From positions 1 through 64,000 of the forward strand of contig NZ_BAZR01000008.1 of the NCBI RefSeq assembly GCF_001315105.1: a stretch of DNA of 64,000 bases. Reading direction: 5' to 3'. Positions 44,220 to 52,371 of this stretch are shown here, in pieces. Numbering within the stretch: the stretch's first letter is position 1; each line of letters begins with the position of its first letter. Position numbers and translations under genes: made by a program. The notes under the pieces were generated by a model. The model did no database searches. It was not told the DNA's origin and worked only from the letters and a program-made list of their open reading frames with translations. The stretch is from Paenibacillus sp. JCM 10914 (lineage in GTDB: Bacteria; Bacillota; Bacilli; Paenibacillales; Paenibacillaceae).

Positions 44220-44972
44220 GTTTCCTTTTCACGGATTCATGATCAGATCTGACACGCGATGTCTTAAGCAAATATGACATATATAACGAGGAATCCTAAT
44301 CATATCAAGGGTTCTCCTATCTTGATACATGAGGTGAATTCTACATATTTACGCTTCGGGATGGATGGCTCTAGAATAAGCACAAGTGGTTAAGCAATGC
44401 CGATAGCATCACATTCACCAAGTTATGAAATGTGACATGAAGGAGTGCGTGCTACGGTAGTGTGTTCGATAAAGGCGAAGGGAGAGTGATGGCTTACTTC
44501 GATGTTTCAGGGAAGCAACAGCTTAAGCGGATCCATGAGGAGCGATAAAGTGATGTACGCAAATGGATTTTTAGAATGTGTAACATTTGATTTGTCGTGA
44601 ATTATTCAGACGAATTTATACGAGCCTTTGTTTTACCAACCTAACGGAGTGGGCACTGATTGACGGTTTGGAAGCCCGCCATAGTCAAATTCAACATATG
44701 GTCGTGTTCAAAATGACAATGTCAAGCAACTGTGACAAGGTAAAAATCCCTGTGGTAACAGCGTTGTGCACGTTTGACAGCCCGGATTAAAAACGACATA
44801 TTTACGGATTGCCAGGCAGTCCATACACTCGTAATGAAAGCGTTAACAATTTCACGGTGAGATTAGCTGGTCCACTGGGATGTTGCAATTGAAAGCCCAC
44901 TCTCCTTGTATTTTCGAATAGGAGTGTTGTATTTATGGGGCTGGATTTCATTAGAAAAGGAGGGAGCAATCG
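44220..44972 (+). other. Intergenic region: possible coding remnant and promoter of the fucosidase locus
   Basis: About 750 bases without a convincing gene. A 35-codon open stretch ending at TAA 44547-44549 (SVFDKGEGRVMAYFDVSGKQ...) looks protein-like and has GGGAGAGTG before ATG 44489; I do not recognise it. A promoter candidate is TTGACA (44774-44779), 17 bases, CATATT (44797-44802), with a cre site 33 bases further on. Confidence 0.45.
44835..44848. promoter_or_regulatory. CcpA cre site upstream of the second ABC operon
   Basis: TGAAAGCGTTAACA matches the Bacillus cre consensus (TGNAANCGNTNNCA) at every position. Located 125 bases before the permease start and downstream of a likely promoter, consistent with catabolite repression by roadblock. 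Confidence 0.82.
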
Positions 44973-45944
44973 ATGCAGCAAGACGGCAAATCCGCCTTAT
45001 CGCGCAATGTATCGGTACACACGGTTCCAAACAACAAGAAAAATACGTTATGGAGGAGGATGATTCGCAACTGGGAGTTGTATCTGTTCATTGCCCCGGC
45101 CTTTCTATATTTTCTTATTTTCCATTATGGGCCTATGTATGGCATACAGATTGCGTTTAAGAACTTTATTCCGACGCTTGGGATTACGGGTAGCCCCTGG
45201 ATTGGATTTGATCATTTTGTACGCTTCTTCAATTCCTATTATTTCTGGGACCTGCTCTGGAACACGCTTAGCATTAGCCTGTACGAGCTTGCAGTCGGGT
45301 TCCCCCTTCCGATCATTCTGGCACTGGCCTTCAATGAGGTGAAGGATTCCTTCTTCAAACGAACCGTACAGACAGTTACTTATGCGCCGCACTTCATTTC
45401 CGTTGTGGTCATGTCCGGCATGATCATCACGTTCTTGTCACCATCGTCCGGTATGATTGTGAACTTCGTGGAGATGCTGGGCATTCAACCGCCTCAATTT
45501 CTCACGGACCCTGCCTGGTTTAAGTCGGTCTACGTTTTGTCCGGTGTCTGGCAGAGTACGGGCTGGGGGACGATTATCTACCTGGCGGCTTTGTCCGGTG
45601 TAGATCCGCAGCTGCATGAAGCCGCTGTGGTAGACGGTGCAAGCCGCTTCAAACGGATTCTGCACATCAACCTTCCGGCGATCATACCAACGATCACGAT
45701 TCTGTTAATTCTGAACATGGGCAGCATTTTGGGGGTCGGCTTCGAGAAGATCCTGCTTCTGCAGAATCCACTGAACATGAGCTCATCCGATGTCATCTCA
45801 ACCTTTGTTTATCGATCCGGTTTGGTTGATGCACAGTACAGCTTCTCGACCGCCATCGGGTTGTTCAATTCGGTCATCAACGCGATCCTGCTCATCGTAG
45901 TGAATCAAATTGCACGCCGCACCAGCGAGAACAGCCTGTGGTAG
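44973..45944 (+). CDS. LplB-like ABC sugar permease (fucosidase locus)
   Basis: 323 residues, six membrane helices, EAA loop EAAVVDGASRFKRILHINLP (about residues 215-234). AAGGAGGGAG RBS. Begins with a 30-residue basic cytoplasmic tail. First gene of the operon; with the next two genes forms an oligosaccharide importer whose ATPase must be shared (MsmX-like). In contrast to the 6.5-kb system, permeases precede the binding protein. Confidence 0.92.
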   Translation: MQQDGKSALSRNVSVHTVPNNKKNTLWRRMIRNWELYLFIAPAFLYFLIFHYGPMYGIQIAFKNFIPTLGITGSPWIGFDHFVRFFNSYYFWDLLWNTLSISLYELAVGFPLPIILALAFNEVKDSFFKRTVQTVTYAPHFISVVVMSGMIITFLSPSSGMIVNFVEMLGIQPPQFLTDPAWFKSVYVLSGVWQSTGWGTIIYLAALSGVDPQLHEAAVVDGASRFKRILHINLPAIIPTITILLILNMGSILGVGFEKILLLQNPLNMSSSDVISTFVYRSGLVDAQYSFSTAIGLFNSVINAILLIVVNQIARRTSENSLW

Positions 45945-45959
45945 AAGGAGGGATAACAC

Positions 45960-46868
45960 ATGTCAGCTTTTGTTAAGGAAAGCAAAGGGGATAAAATCTT
46001 CCTGATTTGCAACTACATTTATTTGACGGTCGCACTCATTATCGTGCTGTATCCGCTGCTGTACATCGTCAGTGCCTCCATCAGTGATCCGAAATACGTC
46101 AGTTCGGGAGAGATGTGGCTGATACCAAAAGGGATTACGTTTGACGGTTATGCGCGGGTATTCGAGAACACCAATATTTGGATTGGTTACAAAAATACGA
46201 TTATCTATACTGTTGTCGGTACGATCGTGAACCTGCTGGTTACCTTGCCTGCGGCTTATGCACTAAGCCGTACCGACTTTGTAGGACGAGGTTTCTTCAT
46301 GGCCATGTTTCTGGTCACGATGTTCTTCGGCGGCGGTCTTGTCCCGAGCTACTTACTGGTGAAGGATCTTGGCATGGTGAACAGTATGTGGGCACTGATC
46401 TTACCGGGAGCCGCATCGATCTGGAATATCATCGTCTCGCGTACTTTCTTTCAATCCACGATTCCAAAGGAATTGCAGGAAGCGGCTCATATTGACGGAT
46501 GCACGAACTTTCGCTTATTCGTCAAGATCGTACTCCCGCTCTCCATGCCGATCATCGCTGTCATGGCGCTGTTCTATGGGGTGGGTCACTGGAACAGCTA
46601 CTTTAGTGCCATGATTTATCTGAACGATGCTGCGAAATATCCGTTGCAGCTCTTCTTAAGGCAGATCCTGGTTCTTCAGGAGATGTCGGCACAAGGCGGC
46701 GGCGCCATCGATGCATCTTCTGCCGCTGCAATGAACAGTAAAGCCGAGATTGCAGCATTGGTACGATATGCCGTTATTATCGTAGCCACGATACCGGTTA
46801 TTGCCGTGTATCCGTTTCTGCAGCGCTACTTCGTGCAGGGTGTTATGATTGGTTCCGTCAAGGGCTGA
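45960..46868 (+). CDS. YtcP-like ABC sugar permease (fucosidase locus)
   Basis: 302 residues, six membrane helices; EAA loop EAAHIDGCTNFRLFVKIVLP (about 172-191) and C-terminal FLQRYFVQGVMIGSVKG. RBS GAAGGAGG. Fifteen bases after the partner permease. Confidence 0.92.
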   Translation: MSAFVKESKGDKIFLICNYIYLTVALIIVLYPLLYIVSASISDPKYVSSGEMWLIPKGITFDGYARVFENTNIWIGYKNTIIYTVVGTIVNLLVTLPAAYALSRTDFVGRGFFMAMFLVTMFFGGGLVPSYLLVKDLGMVNSMWALILPGAASIWNIIVSRTFFQSTIPKELQEAAHIDGCTNFRLFVKIVLPLSMPIIAVMALFYGVGHWNSYFSAMIYLNDAAKYPLQLFLRQILVLQEMSAQGGGAIDASSAAAMNSKAEIAALVRYAVIIVATIPVIAVYPFLQRYFVQGVMIGSVKG

Positions 46869-46910
46869 TCTTAATCCATAAACCACATCAAATAAAGGGG
46901 AGTTGTTGTC

Positions 46911-48518
46911 ATGAAAAAGCTTCGCAAGGCATCATCGGTCTTATTATGCCTCACCTTATCGGCGGCACTGCTTGCAGCCTGCGGTTCGCCAAAAGGCGAT
47001 GGAGGCTCGTCAACGCCTGACACCGCTACGAGTGAAGGCGTGAAGAAGGAAGGATTCCCGATCGTTGATACCCCGCTCACGTTGAAAGTGATGTCCCAGG
47101 ATGCAGGTGTAGCGGATTGGAACACAATGCCGGTGCTTCAGGAGATGGAGAAATTGACCGGCATTAAGCTGGAGTATCAACTTTCGCCAATTGACAGCTA
47201 TGACACGAAGAAGAACCTCGTGTTCGCCAGCGGTGATCTGCCGGATATGTTCTATGCAGCCGATCTCAGACCGGCAGAGCAGGTCACGTACGGCAGCCAA
47301 GGCATACTCATCCCGCTTGAGAAATACATTGATGAAGGTTATGCCCCTAACATTAAGAGAGTACTGGATGAGAATCCGGACGTACGCAAATCATTTACGA
47401 CGCCAGACGGACATATGTATGCCCTGCCGTTCATCGATACTGCGGCTGTTTGGTATCGCGGCCCGATGTGGTATAACGGGGAGTTCCTAAAAGCGCTTGA
47501 TATGGAAGAGCCCAAGACAACTGAGGAATTATACACGTACTTGAAGCGAGTGAAGGAAGAGGACCCTAACGGTAACGGGCAGCAGGATGAAATTCCGCTG
47601 ACTTCGGTTAAGCTGGATGACCTGCGAATGTATTTCTTCGGCTTCTGGGGGATGTACAACGAAGGCATCTATGCCGATCTGGACGGGAAAGTGCACTATC
47701 CTTTCCAAGAGGAAGGTTACAAGGGTTATCTGACCTTTATGAACCGTTTGTGGAAGGAAGAATTGCTGGATCATGAGACGTTCTCACAGACTGGAGACCA
47801 GAAAAAAGCCAAGGGCGAGAGTAATCGACTGGCACTGTTTAATGACTATCATCCATACTTCACGCTGGGCGGTGAGCCAAGCGGGGATCATCCGCTGATG
47901 ACGCCGGTACAGAGTGAGATCGCGGGTTCTCCTGTATATGGCAAGCATCCGGGTATGTCGGCAAGGGGGACGTTCGCCATTTCCAGCAAGAATCCGGCGC
48001 CGGAAGCAACGATGCGTTGGATCGATTATCTGTACAGTTACGAGGGAGCCACGCTGTTTAACCAAGGGCCAGAAGGCGTGCTGTGGAAGTTCGCGGATGA
48101 GGAGAATCGCGTGAAGGAATGGCTGCCGGTTCCTGGAGGCGGCGACCGGGAGGAGTACCGTGGCAAGATTACGCCGAACTTCGGTATCCTGACGCCGGGT
48201 ATCAATGATCCTGAGGTTACCAAAGGACTTCGTACCGAATTCGATGATTGGATTGAACAGCAGAATGAGGAGAAGCTGGTGCCGATCGGCAAAGCTCCGT
48301 TCCCTAACGTGTATTTGACTAATGAGGAGCAAAGCGAGGCGACGGCCTTGATGTCTGATCTGGACACGTATGTGAAACAGATGGAGGCCAAGTTCGTTAC
48401 AGGCCAAGAACCGCTCGAGAATTGGGATAAGTATGTAGCCCAGGTGAAGCAGATGGGCGGAGATCGGATCGTCGAGTTGTATCAAGGCGCGTACGACCGC
48501 TGGGACGTTAATCAATAA
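46911..48518 (+). CDS. Extracellular solute-binding lipoprotein (fucosidase locus)
   Basis: 535 residues; signal peptide with lipobox LLAAC, lipidated Cys24, then a Gly/Ser/Thr linker. Binding domain resembles LplA (FPIVDTPLTLKVMSQDAG; GIKLEYQLSPIDSYDTKKNL; QGILIPLEKYIDEGYAPNIK). Central GNGQQDEIPLT is the Ca-binding-like DPNGNGQxDEIP loop of this family. Captures the oligosaccharide for the two permeases upstream. Followed by a strong hairpin, so enzyme genes downstream may be expressed at lower level. Confidence 0.92.
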   Translation: MKKLRKASSVLLCLTLSAALLAACGSPKGDGGSSTPDTATSEGVKKEGFPIVDTPLTLKVMSQDAGVADWNTMPVLQEMEKLTGIKLEYQLSPIDSYDTKKNLVFASGDLPDMFYAADLRPAEQVTYGSQGILIPLEKYIDEGYAPNIKRVLDENPDVRKSFTTPDGHMYALPFIDTAAVWYRGPMWYNGEFLKALDMEEPKTTEELYTYLKRVKEEDPNGNGQQDEIPLTSVKLDDLRMYFFGFWGMYNEGIYADLDGKVHYPFQEEGYKGYLTFMNRLWKEELLDHETFSQTGDQKKAKGESNRLALFNDYHPYFTLGGEPSGDHPLMTPVQSEIAGSPVYGKHPGMSARGTFAISSKNPAPEATMRWIDYLYSYEGATLFNQGPEGVLWKFADEENRVKEWLPVPGGGDREEYRGKITPNFGILTPGINDPEVTKGLRTEFDDWIEQQNEEKLVPIGKAPFPNVYLTNEEQSEATALMSDLDTYVKQMEAKFVTGQEPLENWDKYVAQVKQMGGDRIVELYQGAYDRWDVNQ

Positions 48519-48535
48519 CATAGGTTCATACGGGA

Positions 48536-48585
48536 AGCCAACATGTCCCGGTCTTAATAAGGCCGGGGGTTGGCTCTTGTTTTTA
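48536..48585 (+). terminator. Terminator/attenuator between transporter and glycosidases
   Basis: AGCCAAC ... GTTGGCT encloses an inner CCGG-tCTTaataAGG-CCGG hairpin; CTTGTTTTT follows. The next gene starts 22 bases later with no obvious promoter, so partial readthrough is likely. Confidence 0.75.
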
Positions 48586-48606
48586 ATAAGGACAGGAGGG
48601 ATAGCT

Positions 48607-49993
48607 GTGTCCGAGAATAGGTTGGCCGAGCAGGAACCGGACGTTGTAGAGCAAGGCGTGCATAATTACAGCAGCGAGGAACAGTGGGTGAAGCCGGAGG
48701 AACCGTTGCTGCTGGAGCGGTTGGAGTGGTTTAAGGACCAGAAGCTCGGTCTCATGATGCACTGGGGTCCTTATTCGCAGCTCGGACTCGTCGAATCATG
48801 GGCACTGAGCGACGTTGATGAAGAATGGTCACGCAATGAGATTGATTGGGATATCGATGCAGAAGAACTGAAACGGCAGTATTTCGACCTGAACAAGACG
48901 TTCAACCCGCTGCGGTTCCAACCGGAGGTATGGGCGGATCTCGCTGCGGATAACGGCTTTAAATATTTGAATTTCACGACGAAGCATCATGATGCTTCTG
49001 TATGTGGGACACGCATACGACCGATTACCGGATTACGGGACCGGACTGCCCGTTCCATACTCATAAGCACGCCGATATAACGAAGGCTGTATTTGATGCT
49101 TTCCGTGCACGAGGGCTCGGTATTTCCGCTTACTTCTCCAAGGCGGATTGGCATACACCTTACTACTGGGCACCGGGCATGAAGCCGGGGACAACGACTT
49201 CCCGAGGGCCAACCTACGATCCGAAGACCTACCTTGGTTGTGGGAACGGTTTGTGGAGTTTACGCATGAACAGATCATGGAGCTCATGACCCGTTATGGG
49301 CGAATTGATGTGCTGTGGCTCGATGCCGGATGGGTCAATGATTACCGGGAGCAGAATATCAGACTGGGCGAAGTTGTTGAGCGAGCGCGCAAGGTTCAGC
49401 CGTGGCTGCTATCGGCGGACCGCACGGTTGGTGGACCTTACGAGAACCTGATTACGCCAGAACAGACGCTGCCCGAACGTGCACTGAAGGTTCCTTGGGA
49501 GAGCTGCATTACCATGGGAAGCGCCTTTTCCTTCCGTTATGAGGATCGCTATAAGTCCGTGCGCCAATTGATTCACTTGTTGGCGGAGATTGTAGCCAAG
49601 GGAGGCAATCTGGCGCTGAACGTAGGGCCGCAGCCAGACGGCAGATTGTCCCAAACGGCAATAAAGCGAATCCAGGGAATGGGGGAATGGTTAAATGTAT
49701 ACGGTGAGGCTATCTACGGGACGCGGATTTGCGAACCTTATTCTGTCGGGCCGGTCCAGTTGACATGCAAGGGTGATATTACGTACGCGATGTATTTATA
49801 CAAGAATGAACAAGAGCGCGTACCTGAGGAATTGGAGCTCCCGTTGCATACAGCATGCAGTCGCATTGACTTGGTCGGTGGTCAAGACCGTCTGGAATAC
49901 AGACGCTCGGAGCAGGGCGTCGTTGTGCGTCTCCCGGACACTGAACGTCAAAGGGCAGAAGCACCCATCGCGCACGTATTTCGTATCCGATAA
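48607..49993 (+). CDS. GH29 alpha-L-fucosidase A, frame broken twice (about 48994 and 49232)
   Basis: Retaining alpha-fucosidase, no signal peptide. MMHWGPYSQLGLVESW at the barrel start, then KYLNFTTKHHD; nucleophile D in VLWLDAGWVND. Three reading frames are needed: frame 1 to HHD, frame 2 for MWDTHTTDYRITGPDCPF to GPTYDPKTY, frame 3 from PWLWERFVEFTHEQI to the end. Restoring a G (GATGCT to GATGGCT) and a C (TACCTT to TACCCTT) gives one 462-residue GH29. GTG start 48607 after GGAGGG. C-terminal beta-domain about 360-462. Confidence 0.9.
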
Positions 49994-50034
49994 CAAACAG
50001 GGTGAGGCGATTTCAACGGAAGAGAGGGAGCGAA

Positions 50035-51321
50035 TTGCAGAAGTGGTTTGAGAACGCGAAGCTTGGAATCTTTATTCACTATGGCATATACGCGGTGGAC
50101 GGCGTATCCGAATCCTGGTCGTTTTACAATGGCAGGCTGAGTTATGAGGAATATATGAAGCAGTTGGACGGCTTTACGGCATCGAAGTTCGATGCCGGGG
50201 CCTGGGCGGATCTCATCGTGAAGTCACGGGCTACCTATGCCGTGCTGACAACGAAGCATCATGACGGCGTTGCCCTCTGGGATACCCAGCATTCCGACTT
50301 GAATGTTGTTAAGAAAACCCCGGCTCAGCGTGATATTGTGCAGGAATATGCCGAAGCGATCTCGAGTCGCGGGATTCGGACTGGGATGTATTATTCGCTG
50401 ATCGATTGGTCCCATCCTGATTATCCGAGCGTTTATGAGGGAGGCCAGGTTCCAGATGACCTGGGCAGCGTGAATCCGTATTCCAGTCCGATAGACGGTA
50501 TACAGGAGCCAGAGCGCTGGCAGAAATTTCTAGAATTCAATAACCAGCAGTTGCGGGAGATCATGACCCGGTACGGCCAAGTCGATCTCTTATGGTTCGA
50601 TGGTGATTGGGAGCGCAGCGCCGAGCAGTGGAATCTACCGGAATTTAAACGATATTTGCAATCTTTTAATCCGGATTTGATCATCAACTCCAGGCTTCAA
50701 GGGCATGGCGACTACAAGACGCCTGAACAAGGGATTCCGATTACCCGGCCGGAGGGGCCGTGGGAATTCTGCACAACAATGAATTCGTCATGGGGCTATG
50801 TCCCGACGGATCACAAGTATAAGACCCTGAATCAGATCATTCGGATGTTCTGCGATTGCATCTCGATGGGGGGCAATATGCTGCTGGACATCGGTCCGCG
50901 GGAAGACGGCACGATCGATCAGCGGCAGGTGGACATTTTGCTGGGGCTCGGTGCCTGGATCACGGCCCATGAAGAAGCGGTATTCGGCACGGGTGAAGGC
51001 ATCATGACCCGTTATTATCTGGGTGGAAGCACGGTCTCAGAGGACAGGAAGACGCTATACCTGTTTGTCTATGATCAGCCGAAGGAGGATGTGTGCCTGA
51101 AAGGACTGTGCAATCCGATAAAAAGTATCACCGTGCTGCACTCTGGCCGAGAGCTTACGCACGAAATTCATGGCGGTGTTCCTTGGTTCAACATACCCGG
51201 AACGACATGGATCCAGATGACGCCGGAAGATACGCATGAACATGTTACCGTGTTGAGGCTTGAATTGGAAGGTGAGCTAGAGATGTACGGCGGCTCAGGA
51301 GCGGTCGTCACCCATAACTAA
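50035..51321 (+). CDS. GH29 alpha-L-fucosidase B
   Basis: 428 residues, intact, cytoplasmic. KLGIFIHYGIYAVDG, AVLTTKHHDGVALWDT, and LLWFDGDWE with the nucleophile Asp. The two GH29 proteins in this operon are clearly different in the active-site loops and the second lacks the ~40-residue N-terminal extension, suggesting different linkage preferences. TTG start at 50035 just after AGAGGGAG; a GTG 11 codons earlier lacks an RBS. 41 bases after fucosidase A. Confidence 0.93.
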   Translation: MQKWFENAKLGIFIHYGIYAVDGVSESWSFYNGRLSYEEYMKQLDGFTASKFDAGAWADLIVKSRATYAVLTTKHHDGVALWDTQHSDLNVVKKTPAQRDIVQEYAEAISSRGIRTGMYYSLIDWSHPDYPSVYEGGQVPDDLGSVNPYSSPIDGIQEPERWQKFLEFNNQQLREIMTRYGQVDLLWFDGDWERSAEQWNLPEFKRYLQSFNPDLIINSRLQGHGDYKTPEQGIPITRPEGPWEFCTTMNSSWGYVPTDHKYKTLNQIIRMFCDCISMGGNMLLDIGPREDGTIDQRQVDILLGLGAWITAHEEAVFGTGEGIMTRYYLGGSTVSEDRKTLYLFVYDQPKEDVCLKGLCNPIKSITVLHSGRELTHEIHGGVPWFNIPGTTWIQMTPEDTHEHVTVLRLELEGELEMYGGSGAVVTHN

Positions 51322-51341
51322 TGGACAACGGAGGACATCAT

Positions 51342-52364
51342 ATGAATCGAAGTGGAGTGCCGGAGCCGAACATTGACTACGCACCGAGACATTACATATG
51401 CAGGCGAGCGCAAACGTCGCTAGTGCTTGACGGACGTGTCGATAAGCCTTTTTGGGATGCTGCGGAATGGACGGAGGATTTTGTGGATATTGAAGGCGAT
51501 TTGCGTCCCATTCCTGCGAAGCGAACGCGGGCGAAGATGCTGTGGGATGAGGATTACTTCTATATCGCGGCAGAGCTGATCGAGGATCAGATATGGGCAA
51601 CGCTCACGGAACGGGATTCGGTCATCTTCCATGATAATGATTTTGAGATCTTTATCGACCCGGACGGAGACACGCATCAGTACTACGAGTTCGAGATCAA
51701 TGCCCTGAATACGGTGTGGGATCTCCTGCTCGTGAAGCCGTATCGGGATGGTGGACCGCCCGTCAACGGCTGGGATATCAGCGGCTTGAAGACCGCCGTG
51801 CATATCGATGGACAGCTGAATCGTCCGGATGCAGCCAACCGTAAGTGGAGCGTGGAGGTGGCCATGCCGTGGAGCAGTCTGCGGGAGTGCGCTAATGGCG
51901 GCAGGGTGCCTGAATCGGGGGAATTCTGGCGCGTGAACTTCTCGCGTGTGGAGTGGCGGACAGAAATTCGAGACGACAAGTACCGTAAGGTGTTGGATCC
52001 AGAGACGGGAAAGCCTTACCCTGAAGATAACTGGGTCTGGTCACCTATGGGCATTATCAACATGCATTATCCGGAGTTATGGGGCTACGTTGTGTTTACG
52101 GACCGGGAAGATCCGGTTACATTCGAGCTGCCGCGGGATGAACGCTTGAAATGGGAGCTGCGGAAGTTTTATTATCGGGAGCGCAATTATTTTGAAATTC
52201 ATGGCGAGTTTACGCAGGATGTGGACCTGCTTATGGGGAATGATTCTTGGAGCATTCGTCCCGTGATCGAGACGACTCGCAGTCTGTTTCAAATCTCGGT
52301 CCCAACTTCGGACGGTACGGGTATAATTTGCATCCGCGAAGACGGAAAGCTATGGAAGGAGTGA
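51342..52364 (+). CDS. CBM9-like (carbohydrate-binding family 9) domain protein
   Basis: 340 residues. The N-terminal about 250 residues match the CBM9/DOMON-like beta-sandwich found in many sugar-locus proteins: LVLDGRVDKPFWDAAEWT, TRAKMLWDEDYFYIAAEL, ERDSVIFHDNDFEIFIDPDGD, YYEFEINALNTVWDLLL, WRVNFSRVEW, WVWSPMGIINMHYPELWGYV. No signal peptide, unusual since related domains are often secreted. Catalytic activity unknown. RBS GGAGGAC; stop of the previous gene overlaps an upstream ATG. Confidence 0.85.
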   Translation: MNRSGVPEPNIDYAPRHYICRRAQTSLVLDGRVDKPFWDAAEWTEDFVDIEGDLRPIPAKRTRAKMLWDEDYFYIAAELIEDQIWATLTERDSVIFHDNDFEIFIDPDGDTHQYYEFEINALNTVWDLLLVKPYRDGGPPVNGWDISGLKTAVHIDGQLNRPDAANRKWSVEVAMPWSSLRECANGGRVPESGEFWRVNFSRVEWRTEIRDDKYRKVLDPETGKPYPEDNWVWSPMGIINMHYPELWGYVVFTDREDPVTFELPRDERLKWELRKFYYRERNYFEIHGEFTQDVDLLMGNDSWSIRPVIETTRSLFQISVPTSDGTGIICIREDGKLWKE

Positions 52365-52371
52365 AGCTGCC

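Noticed and set aside
44587-44790. A 67-codon + strand frame in the gap before the second ABC operon
   Set aside because: No RBS, no recognisable composition, and it overlaps the likely promoter region.
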